Source: Mycobacterium arosiense ATCC BAA-1401 = DSM 45069
GTDB lineage: Bacteria > Actinomycetota > Actinomycetes > Mycobacteriales > Mycobacteriaceae
NCBI RefSeq assembly: GCF_002086125.1
Contig: NZ_MVHG01000013.1
Coordinates: forward strand, 37,269 to 101,268
DNA length: 64,000 nt
Direction: 5' to 3'
Position numbers and translations under genes: made by a program. The notes under the pieces were generated by a model that saw only the letters and a list, made by a program, of their open reading frames with translations, did not search any database and was not told the DNA's origin. Shown here one piece after another: positions 1 through 13,360 of this stretch (positions are counted from its first letter, which is position 1; the number at the start of each line of letters is the position of its first letter).

Positions 1-1586
<1,586 letters not shown>

Positions 1587-1612
<26 letters not shown>

Positions 1613-1934
1613 CGAATTCCTTGCCGACCTCGAGGAGGCGATGCGTGACGTCGTCGACCCCGAACTCGGCATCAACGTCGTCGATCTGGGACTGGTCTAC
1701 GGGCTGAACGTCGAGGCCGGTGACGAGGGGACCGTCGCGCTGATCGACATGACGCTGACGTCGGCGGCCTGCCCGCTGACCGATGTCATCGAAGACCAGT
1801 CACGCAGCGCGCTGGTGGGCGCCGGCCTGGTCGACGACCTGCGGATCAACTGGGTGTGGAACCCGCCGTGGGGTCCGGACAAGATCACCGAGGACGGCCG
1901 CGAGCAACTGCGCGCCCTCGGCTTCACCGTCTGA
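1587..1934 (+). CDS. sufT: SufT / DUF59 (MIP18-family) Fe-S maturation factor
   Basis: Small protein (115 aa) of the DUF59/MIP18 family, homologous to Rv1466, which helps mature Fe-S clusters with the SUF machinery. The family signature DPELGINVVDLGLVYG is clear, as is the conserved cysteine in TSAACPLTD. I chose the ATG at 1587 because a strong AGGAGG lies at 1575-1580, six bases upstream. The gene overlaps the 3' end of sufU by 26 bp, which indicates translational coupling. It is the last gene of the SUF operon, and the next gene is convergent. Confidence 0.93.
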
Positions 1935-1983
1935 GCCAGGCCTTTCCGCGCTTGCCGCCCACGCGGCCCGCGTCCCTTAGCCT

Positions 1984-2757
1984 CTAGAGGTGGAAGTGCA
2001 GGCGCGGCAGATGCAGGTGGTGGTGCCGGTGGCCCATGGGCGGGCAGGTCTCCACGCTGATCATCGTCGCGTGCAGCACCCCGCCGTCTTGAGTCCCTTG
2101 TGCCCCAATGCATTTCCCGTTCGTGATCGCCTGGGTGTCCGACGGTGTCTGCCGCTGGTATGAGGTCGAGTCAGCGACCGTCACGTTGGTGGAGGCGCCC
2201 GGGTCGCCGGGCCCCAGACCGTGGACGGCGATGGTGTTGCCCGAGACCGAGGCGACCGTGCCGTAGAACCCGGCGGGCGGTGGACATTTGCCGTCCACCG
2301 ATTGGGTGACCGTCACCGCCTGCGCGGTGATCGCACCCGGGGGCGGCGCGCTCTGCGGGGTGGCCTTGATGTTCACGCAACTGCCGGGCGTCACATCGGT
2401 CAGCTTCGCGGGGGTGACATCGACGACCCGGGTCTGGGGTGTGTAGTCCACCGTCGCCGAGCCGGTCCGTGTCCGAAGTGCCACCGTGCCACCCGAATTC
2501 GATTGCACCATGCCCTCTACGTAGTCCTTGCCCATCGGCGGCGGTGGTGGCGGCGCAGGCGGCCCCGGTGCCGGCGGCGGCGCCGCGGTGGGAGCCCCGC
2601 TGGGCGGGACCGCCGTGACGGCGCGTGGCGCGCTGCCGTTCGACGCGTCGTGCGAGGGCCCACACATCGCGATGCACAGCGCCACGAAGGCGACGACGGC
2701 GCCCAGCGCGATCTGCGTCCGCCGGGTCTTCAACGATAGGGCAGCCACAGCATCCAT
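1984..2757 (-). CDS. Membrane-anchored protein with DUF5666-like repeats
   Basis: 257 aa protein of unknown function. A hydrophobic segment at about residues 15-33 (IALGAVVAFVALCIAMC) would act as a signal anchor or lipoprotein-like signal. A low-complexity Pro/Ala-rich linker follows (residues 45-75). The rest has two similar beta-rich units, each with a TPGSCV- or NGKCIGAQGTQ-type motif and paired cysteines, like DUF5666 domains. The C-terminus is His-rich (GHRHHHLHL). It is a paralogue of the next gene on the same strand (2866-3660), sharing the DVTPGSCV, QSV-G-CP and ITxGKC motifs, so the pair arose by tandem duplication. The biochemical role is not known. The exported location is an inference. 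Confidence 0.75.
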   Translation of the reverse strand: MDAVAALSLKTRRTQIALGAVVAFVALCIAMCGPSHDASNGSAPRAVTAVPPSGAPTAAPPPAPGPPAPPPPPPMGKDYVEGMVQSNSGGTVALRTRTGSATVDYTPQTRVVDVTPAKLTDVTPGSCVNIKATPQSAPPPGAITAQAVTVTQSVDGKCPPPAGFYGTVASVSGNTIAVHGLGPGDPGASTNVTVADSTSYQRQTPSDTQAITNGKCIGAQGTQDGGVLHATMISVETCPPMGHRHHHLHLPRLHFHL

Positions 2758-2865
2758 CTCCGATCACGCGTTGCGCCGTCCCGAGGAGGCGAGTGCCCCC
2801 GCCGAACGCGACTTCACGCCGCGCCGGCGGGGGGGAACGGCAAATTCAGTCAGCGCGAGCCGGGG

Positions 2866-3660
2866 TCAGTGACCCTGGCCGGGCTGGTTGGGCTTGCCGC
2901 ACTTGCCGTCCACGGCCTGTCGTAGCTTGATGCTCGTCGCCTGCAGCGCGCCGCCGTTGTCCTGGGTTCCGCGCGCGTACAGGCATTTGCCGGGCGTGAT
3001 CGCGTCGGTGTTCGCCGGCGTCTGCTTGCTGTATTTGGTCTTGTCGTCGACCGTGACGGTCGTCTGCGTGGTGTTGCCGCTGGGATCGGTGTTGGTCAGG
3101 TTGATGGTGTTGCCGGACACCGACGCCACCGAGCCGCGCACCCAGGCCGGCTTCGCGGGCGCCTGTGACGGCGGGAGCGACGGCGGCGTGGTGGTGGAAC
3201 CGCCGGGCGCGGACTGCGGCGGCTTAGGGCAGGCGCCGTTGACGGACTGACTGATCTTCACCGACGCGGCGGTGACCGGCTGGCCGGGGGCCGGCGTCGA
3301 CCCCTGCGTGGGCTTCACGCTGACGCAGCTACCGGGGGTGACGTCCGGCAGCCCGGCCGGAACGGCCTCGGTGATCTTGGTGGTCGAGGTGAAATTCACC
3401 GAGGCGGTCGCGTTGTCTTCCTTGGTGACCTGGATGGAGTTGCCGGCCACCGAGGCGATCAGGCCACTGACGCGCGCTTCGGCGTTCGGAGTGGCCGAGG
3501 TGGTCGTCGACGTCACGACCGACGTCGAGGTTGAGGTCGAGGTGGACGGGGGGCTGGACTTGTTCGAAGAGCCGCAGGCGGACAGGGACAATGCGGTAGC
3601 CCCCGCCACGGCGCAGACCGCGAGGCGAGTGAACCGGGGCACGTGACAGCTGGCAGACAT
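2866..3660 (-). CDS. Putative lipoprotein with DUF5666-like repeats
   Basis: 264 aa putative lipoprotein. The signal peptide ends in the lipobox LSAC (in ATALSLSACGSS, about residue 29), followed by a Ser/Thr-rich linker. Two DUF5666-like units contain DVTPGSCVSV, QSVNGACP, ITPGKCLYARGTQDNGG and AVDGKCGKP. The ATG at 3660 was chosen over the adjoining TTG at 3663 because GGAG lies 6-9 bases upstream. It is a paralogue of the gene just downstream (1984-2757), with 108 bp between them, so co-transcription is plausible. Lipid-anchored cell-envelope location is inferred from the lipobox, and no enzymatic motif is seen. Confidence 0.8.
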   Translation of the reverse strand: MSASCHVPRFTRLAVCAVAGATALSLSACGSSNKSSPPSTSTSTSTSVVTSTTTSATPNAEARVSGLIASVAGNSIQVTKEDNATASVNFTSTTKITEAVPAGLPDVTPGSCVSVKPTQGSTPAPGQPVTAASVKISQSVNGACPKPPQSAPGGSTTTPPSLPPSQAPAKPAWVRGSVASVSGNTINLTNTDPSGNTTQTTVTVDDKTKYSKQTPANTDAITPGKCLYARGTQDNGGALQATSIKLRQAVDGKCGKPNQPGQGH

Positions 3661-3734
3661 CAACCCTTCTCCATTCGTCGGTTAAAGCCAACGTAAGGGT
3701 TTACCCGATTAACCTGTGCCCAACCTGTGGGCAC

Positions 3735-5561
3735 TCAGAAGGCCTCTTCGGCCACCTTCATGATGTCGTCGTCGATGGATTCGATGACCCCGCGCAGCGC
3801 GGTCAGCCCGGGCAGCATGTTCTTGGCAAAGAACGTTGCGGTGGCGATCTTGCCCCGATAGAACGGTTCGTCGTCGCCCGCGCCGTTCGCCAGCGCCCGG
3901 TGCGCGACGTCGGCCTGCACCAGCAACCGCCAGCCGATCAGCAGGTCGCCGACCGCGAGCAGATAACGCACCGATGCCAGGCCCACCTTGTAGATCTCGT
4001 TCGCCTGCTGCGCCGCGGACATCAGGTATCCCGTCAGCGCGCCCGTCATCGCCGTCACGTCGTCGTATGCGGTCTGCACCAGCTGCGCGACCGGCTTGAG
4101 CGCCTCGTCGACGTTGTCGATGGTCGCCGTGATCTGCTCCGTCAGGAACTGCAGCGCCTGACCCCGGTCGCGCACGATCTTGCGGAAGAAGAAGTCGAGC
4201 GCCTGGATGGCGGTGGTGCCCTCATAGAGGGAATCGATCTTGGAATCGCGGATGTACTGCTCGAGCGGATAGTCCTGCAGGAAGCCCGAACCGCCGAGCG
4301 TCTGCAGCGACTCGGTCAGCACCTCGTACGCCCGTTCCGAGCTCACCCCTTTGACGATGGGCAGCAGCAGATCATCGATCCGGTGCGCCATTTCGTGATC
4401 GGCGCCCGAAACGCGTTGGGCCACAGCATCATCCTGATGGGCGGCGGCGTACATGTAGAGCGCGCGCAGGCCCTCCGCGTACGCCTTCTGCGTCATCAGG
4501 CTGCGACGCACGTCGGGATGGTGAATGATCGTGACCCGCGGTGCGGTCTTGTCCGACATCTGCGTCAGGTCGGCACCCTGCACCCGCTCCTTGGCGAAGG
4601 CCAGCGCGTTCAGGTAACCCGTGGACAGCGTGCCTGCGGCTTTGACGCCGATCGTCATGCGCGCCTGCTCGATCACGGTGAACATCTGCGCGATGCCGCG
4701 GTGCACGTCGCCGACCAGGTAACCGACCGCAGGCACATCCGTTGCGCCGAAAGTCAATTCGCATGTGGGGGAGGACTTGATGCCCATTTTGTGTTCCACC
4801 CCGGTGACGTACACGCCGTTGCGCGGGCCGAGCTCGAAGGTGTCCGGGTCGAACAGGAAGTTGGGCACGTAGAACAGGCTGAGCCCCTTGGTGCCCGGGC
4901 CCGCGCCCTCGGGGCGGGCCAGCACCAGATGAAAGACGTTCTCGGCGGTGTCGCCCACGTCGCCGCCGGAGATGAAGCGCTTGACGCCCTCGATGTGCCA
5001 GGTGCCGTCGGGTTGTTCGATGGCCTTGGCGCGCCCGGCGCCGACGTCGGAGCCCGCGTCGGGTTCGGTGAGCACCATGGTGGCCGCCCAGCCCCGCTCC
5101 ACGCCTTCGGCGGCCCACCGCCGCTGCTGCTCGTTGCCCTCGAGGTACAACGCCTGAGACATGAACGGGCCCAGGTTGAAGAAGTTCGCCGAAGGGTTGG
5201 CGCAGATGAGCATTTCGTTGACCGCCCACGCCAGCGGCGGCGGGGCGGGCATGCCGCCGATCTCCTCGGCCATGCCCAGCCGCCACCAGCCGGCCTCCTT
5301 GAGCGCGGCGACCGTCTTGGCCAACTCGTCGGGCACGCTGATTTTGTGCTCGGCCGGGTCGAATACCGGCGGATTGCGGTCGGCGAAGGCGAATGATTCG
5401 GCCACCGGACCCTCGGCGAGGCGAGCGGCTTCGGCCAGGATCGTTTTGACCGTGTCCTCGTCGAGCTCGCGGTAGCCGCCGGAGCCGAGGACGGCGCCGA
5501 CATCGAGAACCTCGAACAGGTTGAATTCGATATCGCGGACATTAGCGATGTAATGGCCCAA
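3735..5561 (-). CDS. fadE15: Acyl-CoA dehydrogenase, FadE15-type
   Basis: Long (608 aa) FAD-dependent acyl-CoA dehydrogenase of the subgroup with an extended N-terminus and a C-terminal extension, matching Rv1467c. The FAD-binding [14 protein letters not shown] segment and the [13 protein letters not shown] segment are visible. The active-site glutamate lies in [11 protein letters not shown]. It catalyses alpha,beta-dehydrogenation of an acyl-CoA, and the true substrate is not known. It is transcribed divergently from the thioredoxin gene across about 150 bp. The position between the SUF operon and thioredoxin is the same as in M. tuberculosis. Confidence 0.92.
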   Translation of the reverse strand: MGHYIANVRDIEFNLFEVLDVGAVLGSGGYRELDEDTVKTILAEAARLAEGPVAESFAFADRNPPVFDPAEHKISVPDELAKTVAALKEAGWWRLGMAEEIGGMPAPPPLAWAVNEMLICANPSANFFNLGPFMSQALYLEGNEQQRRWAAEGVERGWAATMVLTEPDAGSDVGAGRAKAIEQPDGTWHIEGVKRFISGGDVGDTAENVFHLVLARPEGAGPGTKGLSLFYVPNFLFDPDTFELGPRNGVYVTGVEHKMGIKSSPTCELTFGATDVPAVGYLVGDVHRGIAQMFTVIEQARMTIGVKAAGTLSTGYLNALAFAKERVQGADLTQMSDKTAPRVTIIHHPDVRRSLMTQKAYAEGLRALYMYAAAHQDDAVAQRVSGADHEMAHRIDDLLLPIVKGVSSERAYEVLTESLQTLGGSGFLQDYPLEQYIRDSKIDSLYEGTTAIQALDFFFRKIVRDRGQALQFLTEQITATIDNVDEALKPVAQLVQTAYDDVTAMTGALTGYLMSAAQQANEIYKVGLASVRYLLAVGDLLIGWRLLVQADVAHRALANGAGDDEPFYRGKIATATFFAKNMLPGLTALRGVIESIDDDIMKVAEEAF

Positions 5562-5714
5562 CGCGATTCCCTCACTGGTCCTCGAGGCGGCGGATCGTCA
5601 GGCACAGTCTGTCGGACGCGGGAAAACGTACGCAACCGTAACCAGCGGCGGTGCGCCGCCGGCGCCAGGCCGAGGACCGGGAACATCGCGTCAGCCCCGG
5701 GCGTTACGGCAAAC

Positions 5715-6050
5715 GTGACAACACTCGATCTCACCGCTGAGAAGTTCAACGAAACCATCGAGGGCAACGACATCGTGCTCGTCGATTTCTGGGCGTCATG
5801 GTGCGGTCCGTGCCGCCAGTTCGGTCCCACTTTCCAGGCGTCTTCGGAGAAGCACCCCGACATCGTGCACGCCAAGGTCGACACCGAGGCCGAACAACAG
5901 CTGGCGGCGGCCGCCCAGATCCGCTCCATCCCCACGCTGATGGCTTTCAAGAAGGGCAAACTGCTGTTCAACCAGCCCGGCGCGCTGCCGCCGGCCGCCC
6001 TGGAGGACCTGGTCGCGCAGGTCCGCGCGTTCGACGTCTCGGAAGTGTAG
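5715..6050 (+). CDS. trxB1: Thioredoxin
   Basis: 111 aa thioredoxin with the redox motif WCGPC in DFWASWCGPCRQFGP and the cis-proline in RSIPTLMAFKKG, homologous to Rv1471. It reduces protein disulfides in the cytoplasm. The GTG at 5715 (MTTLDLTAEKF) was chosen because this is where the family begins. The upstream in-frame residues are low-complexity and fall in the divergent promoter region shared with the FadE15-type gene. Length is normal for a single thioredoxin fold. Confidence 0.93.
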   Translation: MTTLDLTAEKFNETIEGNDIVLVDFWASWCGPCRQFGPTFQASSEKHPDIVHAKVDTEAEQQLAAAAQIRSIPTLMAFKKGKLLFNQPGALPPAALEDLVAQVRAFDVSEV

Positions 6051-6130
6051 GGCCGCCCAAGCGGGGTGGGGCGAATGACCCCGCCGCGCTGCGCGCAAAG
6101 GCGCCCGGCGCCACGCGCTAGGTTGCATGG

Positions 6131-6940
6131 GTGAGTTTGGTACTGGTGGACCGCCCGCGGCCCGGCGTCGCGCTGATAACCCTGAACCGGCCCGAGCGGA
6201 TGAACTCGATGGCGTTCGACGTCATGGTGCCGCTCAAGGAGGCTTTGGAGCAGGTCACCTACGACAATTCGGTGCGCGTGGTGGTGCTGACCGGCGCCGG
6301 CCGCGGCTTTTCCTCGGGCGCTGATCACAAGTCCGCGGGCTCGGTGCCGCACGTCGAGGGCTTGACCCGCCCGACCTATGCGCTGCGCTCCATGGAGATC
6401 CTCGACGAGGTCATCCTGGCGCTGCGCCGACTGCACCAGCCGGTGATCGCCGCGGTCAACGGCCCCGCCATCGGCGGCGGGCTGTGCCTGGCGCTGGCCG
6501 CCGACATCCGGGTGGCCTCGACCGGCGCCTATTTCCGCGCCGCCGGCATCAACAACGGGCTGACCGCCAGCGAGCTGGGCCTTTCCTACCTGCTGCCGCG
6601 GGCCATCGGCTCGTCCCGCGCGTTCGAGATCATGCTGACCGGCCGCGACATCACCGCCGAGGAGGCCGAACGCATCGGGCTGGTGTCCTGCCAGGTCCCC
6701 GACGAGCAGCTGCTGGACACCTGCTACGCCATCGCCGCGCGGATAGCGGCCTTCTCCCGCCCGGGAATCGAGTTGACCAAGCGCACGCTGTGGAGTGGAC
6801 TGGACGCCGGTAACCTGGAAGGGCACATGCAAGCCGAAGGCTTGGGACAGCTTTTCGTCCGCCTGCTCACCGCCAACTTCGAAGAAGCGGTTGCCGCGCG
6901 CGCAGAACGACGACCACCGGTGTTCACCGACGACAAATAG
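6131..6940 (+). CDS. echA12: Enoyl-CoA hydratase/isomerase family protein (EchA12)
   Basis: 269 aa crotonase-fold protein, Rv1472 homologue. The oxyanion-hole segments are visible as GFSSGADHK and NGPAIGGGLCLALAADIR. One of the usual catalytic glutamates of enoyl-CoA hydratases is not obvious at the ELGLSYLLPR region, so hydratase versus isomerase or another crotonase activity cannot be decided. The start is a GTG at 6131, and an overlapping ATG at 6127 is out of frame. The ABC-F gene begins 24 bp after its stop, suggesting co-transcription. Confidence 0.9.
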   Translation: MSLVLVDRPRPGVALITLNRPERMNSMAFDVMVPLKEALEQVTYDNSVRVVVLTGAGRGFSSGADHKSAGSVPHVEGLTRPTYALRSMEILDEVILALRRLHQPVIAAVNGPAIGGGLCLALAADIRVASTGAYFRAAGINNGLTASELGLSYLLPRAIGSSRAFEIMLTGRDITAEEAERIGLVSCQVPDEQLLDTCYAIAARIAAFSRPGIELTKRTLWSGLDAGNLEGHMQAEGLGQLFVRLLTANFEEAVAARAERRPPVFTDDK

Positions 6941-6964
6941 GCGTCTTTTCCAAGGAGAGCAATC

Positions 6965-8602
6965 GTGATCACGGCCACGGACCTCGAGGTCCGCGCTGGT
7001 GCGCGCATCCTGCTCTCACCGGACGGGCCCGACCTGCGGGTGCAGCCCGGCGATCGCATCGGGCTGGTGGGCCGCAACGGTGCCGGCAAGACCACCACGC
7101 TGCGCATCCTGGCGGGGGAAACCGAACCCTACGCCGGGGCGATCAACCGGGCGGGTGAAATCGGTTATCTGCCACAGGATCCCAAAGAGGGCGACCTCGA
7201 CGTGCTGGCCCGCGACCGGGTCTTGTCGGCGCGCGGGCTCGATGTGTTGCTGACCGATCTGGAAAAGCAGCAGGCGCTGATGGCCGAGGTCGCCGACGAC
7301 GACGCCCGCGACCGCGCGATCCGCCGCTACGGCCAGCTGGAGGAGCGTTTCGTCGCGCTGGGCGGCTACGGCGCGGAAAGCGAAGCCAGTCGCATCTGCG
7401 CGAGTCTCGGCCTGCCCGAACGGGTGCTGACGCAGCAGTTGCGCACCTTATCCGGCGGACAGCGCCGCCGGGTGGAACTGGCCCGCATCCTGTTCGCCGC
7501 GTCCGAGGGCGGCGCGGGCATGTCGGGCTCGTCGACCACGCTGCTGCTCGACGAACCGACGAACCACCTGGACGCGGATTCCATCGGCTGGCTGCGGGAT
7601 TTCCTGCGCGCGCACACCGGCGGGCTGGTGATCATCAGCCACAACGTCGAATTGCTCGCCGACGTCGTCAACCGGGTGTGGTTTTTGGACGCGGTGCGCG
7701 GCGAGGTCGACGTCTACAACATGGGCTGGCAGAAGTACCTCGACGCGCGGGCCACCGACGAGCAGCGCCGCCGCCGGGAACGCGCGAACGCCGAACGCAA
7801 GGCCACCGCGCTGCGTTCGCAGGCGGCAAAGCTCGGCGCCAAGGCCACCAAAGCCGTTGCGGCACAAAACATGTTGCGCCGCGCCGATCGGATGATGGCC
7901 GCGCTCGACGACGAGCGGGTGGCCGACAAGGTGGCCCGCATCAAGTTCCCGAGTCCCGCCCCCTGCGGGCGCACACCGCTGGTGGCCACCGGGCTGAGCA
8001 AGTCCTACGGGTCGCTGGAAGTGTTCACCGGTGTCGATCTCGCGATCGACCGCGGCTCGCGGGTGGTGGTGTTGGGCCTCAACGGTGCCGGCAAGACCAC
8101 ACTGCTGCGAATCCTGGCCGGCACCGAGGCCCCCGACACCGGAGCCCTCGAGCCCGGACATGGGCTGCGGATCGGCTACTTCGCCCAAGAGCACGACACG
8201 CTCGACAACGATGCGACCGTGTGGGAGAACATCCGGCACGCCGCACCGGATTCGGGCGAGCAGGATCTGCGCGGCCTGCTGGGCGCGTTCATGTTCAGCG
8301 GCCCCCAGCTCGACCAGCCGGCGGGCACGTTGTCCGGCGGTGAGAAGACCCGGCTCGCGCTGGCCGGTTTGGTGGCGTCGGCGGCCAACGTGTTGTTGCT
8401 CGACGAACCGACCAACAACCTCGATCCGGCGTCGCGCGAACAGGTGCTCGACGCGCTGCGCAGCTATCGGGGAGCGGTGGTTTTGGTGACGCACGACCCC
8501 GGCGCCGCCGAGGCCCTCGACCCGCAACGCGTCGTGCTGTTGCCCGACGGCACCGAGGACTTCTGGTCCGACGAGTACCGGGATCTCATCGAGCTCGCTT
8601 GA
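6965..8602 (+). CDS. ABC-F family ATPase (Rv1473 type)
   Basis: 545 aa soluble protein with two ABC ATPase domains and no membrane segment, so an ABC-F protein acting on ribosomes rather than a transporter. Domain 1 has Walker A GRNGAGKTT, signature LSGGQRR and Walker B LLLDEPTNHLD. Domain 2 has GLNGAGKTT, LSGGEKTRL and LLLDEPTNNLD. Between them (about residues 250-320) is the charged Arg/Lys/Ala-rich interdomain linker typical of ABC-F factors. The GTG start at 6965 is preceded by AAGGAG. ABC-F proteins can protect ribosomes from antibiotics or tune translation, and which applies here is unknown. Confidence 0.92.
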   Translation: MITATDLEVRAGARILLSPDGPDLRVQPGDRIGLVGRNGAGKTTTLRILAGETEPYAGAINRAGEIGYLPQDPKEGDLDVLARDRVLSARGLDVLLTDLEKQQALMAEVADDDARDRAIRRYGQLEERFVALGGYGAESEASRICASLGLPERVLTQQLRTLSGGQRRRVELARILFAASEGGAGMSGSSTTLLLDEPTNHLDADSIGWLRDFLRAHTGGLVIISHNVELLADVVNRVWFLDAVRGEVDVYNMGWQKYLDARATDEQRRRRERANAERKATALRSQAAKLGAKATKAVAAQNMLRRADRMMAALDDERVADKVARIKFPSPAPCGRTPLVATGLSKSYGSLEVFTGVDLAIDRGSRVVVLGLNGAGKTTLLRILAGTEAPDTGALEPGHGLRIGYFAQEHDTLDNDATVWENIRHAAPDSGEQDLRGLLGAFMFSGPQLDQPAGTLSGGEKTRLALAGLVASAANVLLLDEPTNNLDPASREQVLDALRSYRGAVVLVTHDPGAAEALDPQRVVLLPDGTEDFWSDEYRDLIELA

Positions 8603-8692
8603 GTCGATGCGGGATTTGACGAAATCGGCCCGCGGCCGACGGTGGCTTCTTACTCTGGGTGCTTGCGATCGTGTCCCGGCGTCGGAGGAGCC

Positions 8693-8896
8693 ATGAACAG
8701 AACACTGCAAAGGTCGGTCAAGTCACGCGACCAGCTGCTGGACGAGCTGCGGCACGCCTACGAAAGCGGCGCCAGTATCCGCAGCCTGGTCGCCGCGACC
8801 GGTAGGTCGTACGGGTCGATCCATAGCCTGCTGCGGGAGTCGGGCACCACGATGCGCAGCCGCGGCGGCCCCAATCGGACCGCCAAGGCGCACTGA
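8693..8896 (+). CDS. Small helix-turn-helix protein (Rv1473A-like)
   Basis: 67 aa basic protein. Residues 15-55 (LLDELRHAYESGASIRSL, then TGRSYGSIHSLLRESG) have the spacing of a helix-turn-helix of the kind found in small Actinobacterial regulators. The ATG at 8693 follows a strong GGAGGAG at 8684-8690. It lies between the ABC-F gene and the convergent acnR, the position of Rv1473A in M. tuberculosis. It may bind DNA, but no target can be read from the sequence. Confidence 0.8.
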   Translation: MNRTLQRSVKSRDQLLDELRHAYESGASIRSLVAATGRSYGSIHSLLRESGTTMRSRGGPNRTAKAH

Positions 8897-8965
8897 ATCC
8901 GCCGAACGTGCATCCGGCGACACCGAATCGGCGTGTCGCGTCGTGAGATTCACAATCGGCGCGGC

Positions 8966-9529
8966 TCAACCGCGGCGCACCGAGTTCTCTACCAGGTCGA
9001 GGACCGCGGATAGCCGCTGCGAATCCTCGCCGGATGCCGACCGGGCCACCAGGCCGTCGAGCACCAATTCCAGATAGCACTGCAGCACGTCGCCGGGTAC
9101 GTCGTCGCGCACCCGGTGCGCCTCCATCTGCCGGCGCAGCCGATCGGTGGTGGCCGCCCGAAGCTCGGCGGAACGCTCCGCCCATCCCCGGCTGAACGCG
9201 GGATCGTTGCGCAGTTTGCGCGCGATCTCCAATCTTGTTGCCAGCCAATCGAACTGGTCCGGCGCGGCCAACATGTCGCGCATCACCTGGATGAGTCCCG
9301 CGCGCGAAGCCACGTCGGCCATCCGCTCGGCGTCCTCGTGGGCCAGCGCGAAGAACAGCGCGTCCTTGTCCCGGAAGTGGTGAAAGATCGCGCCGCGCGA
9401 CATCCCGATCGCCTTCTCCAACCGGCGCACCGTGGCTTGCTCATAACCGTATTCGGCGAAGCAGCGGCGGGCGCCGTCGAGGATCTGGCGGCGGCGAGCC
9501 GCCAGATGGTCCTCGCTGACTTTTGGCAT
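8966..9529 (-). CDS. acnR: TetR-family regulator AcnR, repressor of aconitase
   Basis: 187 aa TetR-family protein (Rv1474c homologue). The N-terminal DNA-binding domain is typical: ILDGARRCFAEYGYEQ, then MSRGAIFHHFRDKDALF. It follows acn on the same strand with 13 bp between them, the arrangement of acn-acnR in Corynebacterium, where AcnR represses aconitase. A perfect match to the corynebacterial AcnR operator lies upstream of acn (12424-12439), which strongly supports the assignment and predicts autoregulation through the acn-acnR transcript. Confidence 0.9.
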   Translation of the reverse strand: MPKVSEDHLAARRRQILDGARRCFAEYGYEQATVRRLEKAIGMSRGAIFHHFRDKDALFFALAHEDAERMADVASRAGLIQVMRDMLAAPDQFDWLATRLEIARKLRNDPAFSRGWAERSAELRAATTDRLRRQMEAHRVRDDVPGDVLQCYLELVLDGLVARSASGEDSQRLSAVLDLVENSVRRG

Positions 9530-9542
9530 CAGGCGGTGACGG

Positions 9543-12362
<2,820 letters not shown>

Positions 12363-12423
12363 TCCCAGAGTCTTTAGTTCTCCACCGCGACGGGCCGTGT
12401 CGGCGGTGCCGTGCCAACTTTAA

Positions 12424-12439
12424 CAGTACGCTTGTCCTG
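12424..12439 (-). promoter_or_regulatory. AcnR operator upstream of acn
   Basis: On the minus strand the 16 bases read CAGGACAAGCGTACTG. This fits the C. glutamicum AcnR operator consensus (CAGNAC, three bases, C, GTACTG) at every fixed position. It lies 62-77 bp upstream of the acn start codon, a reasonable place for a repressor site overlapping the promoter. The divergent gene at 12548 is about 108 bp away on the other side. Confidence 0.75.
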
Positions 12440-12547
12440 CATTACGGGGGCACTGCTGACTTCAGTCTTATCGCCGCGGCCGCCGGTTTAAACCCCCGGC
12501 CATCGAGTCGCGTACGGTGCCCCTAGCACTACCGCAGGAGGGACGCC

Positions 12548-13123
12548 ATGACCGGGCAAGATTCTTTCGCCGGACCGCTGCCGCAAACGGTTCCGTTCCC
12601 GCCCGCCTACATTCCGGTGGACGTCGACATGACCATGGTCAAAACCCAGGTCGCCGCCACCGGAGTCAGCGCCCCACCCGCCGCGATGCCCGGACTGCTC
12701 GACGTGGTCAACCAGGCGCACGCCGAGGGCATCAACCTCAAGATCGTGCTGCTCGACCACAATCCCCCGAACGACACCCCGTTGCGCGACATCTCGACGG
12801 TGGTCGGTGCGGACTATCACGACGCGACGGTCCTGACGCTCAGCCCGAGCTACGTCGGAAGCTACAGCACCCAGTTCCCGCGCGTGACGCTCGAGGCCGG
12901 CGAGGACAACGCGAAGACCGGCAACCCCGTGGTCTCCGCCCAGCATTTCCTGCACGAGCTCGACACGCCCGAGTTTCCCTGGACCGGCCTGACGATCTTC
13001 CTGTTGATCGCGGTCCTCGCGGCCGCGGTCGGCACCCGGTTGCTGCAGGTGCGCGGCAAGCGCGCAGCAACGTCGGAGGACGCCGCGGCAACCCCGGCCG
13101 CCGACGCCAATACCGCCGTCTAA
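12548..13123 (+). CDS. Conserved mycobacterial membrane protein (Rv1476-like)
   Basis: 191 aa protein, homologue of Rv1476, conserved next to ripA in mycobacteria. The first 140 residues form a soluble domain with no catalytic motif I can assign. One membrane segment follows (about residues 149-165, LTIFLLIAVLAAAVGTRLL), then a short charged Ala-rich tail. The N-terminus lacks a signal peptide, so the large domain's side of the membrane is uncertain. The start is ATG 12548 with AGGAGG just upstream. It is divergent from acn and runs in the same direction as ripAB-moxR1, so a role linked to envelope maintenance is an inference. Confidence 0.85.
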   Translation: MTGQDSFAGPLPQTVPFPPAYIPVDVDMTMVKTQVAATGVSAPPAAMPGLLDVVNQAHAEGINLKIVLLDHNPPNDTPLRDISTVVGADYHDATVLTLSPSYVGSYSTQFPRVTLEAGEDNAKTGNPVVSAQHFLHELDTPEFPWTGLTIFLLIAVLAAAVGTRLLQVRGKRAATSEDAAATPAADANTAV

Positions 13124-13163
13124 CATCTGGTATTCGTCTATCGCGGTTCCCTCGGCGAACCGG

Positions 13164-13205
13164 GGTGACCTGCTGGCAAACCGGCCAGGTCACCATTCGG
13201 TCACA
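13164..13205 (+). promoter_or_regulatory. Inverted repeat and MtrA-type direct repeat upstream of ripA
   Basis: A perfect 9-bp inverted repeat (GGTGACCTG at 13164-13172, CAGGTCACC at 13186-13194) lies about 40 bp after the preceding stop codon. Its right arm contains GTCACC (13189-13194). A second half-site, GTCACA, starts at 13200, exactly 11 bp start to start, which is the spacing of OmpR/MtrA-family direct repeats. MtrA is known to regulate ripA in M. tuberculosis. The hairpin could instead be a terminator, but no T-tract follows. Confidence 0.4.
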
Positions 13206-13360
13206 TTAAACGCACGTAGAGAGTGCGATTTCGGTGGAGCGTTTGCACGCCCATCGGTGTGACGTACGGTGCAAATGATGCTGGTGTTGTCTTTGGCGCC
13301 TTTCGGGGAACCTGTGGCTGGCGCCGCCCGTCGTGTTGAGCCGTAGGAGACCTGAGTCGA

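Noticed and set aside
3900..5396. Long plus-strand open frame (498 codons) opposite the FadE15-type gene
   Set aside because: Typical antisense shadow of a GC-rich gene. Composition is Arg/His/Gly-rich, with no family motif, while the minus strand encodes a clear acyl-CoA dehydrogenase.
13220..13360. Possible c-di-AMP (ydaO) riboswitch before ripA
   Set aside because: A GGGGAACC stretch and a CCGTAGGAG end look faintly similar, but the conserved core and stems could not be built by eye. An Rfam search would decide.
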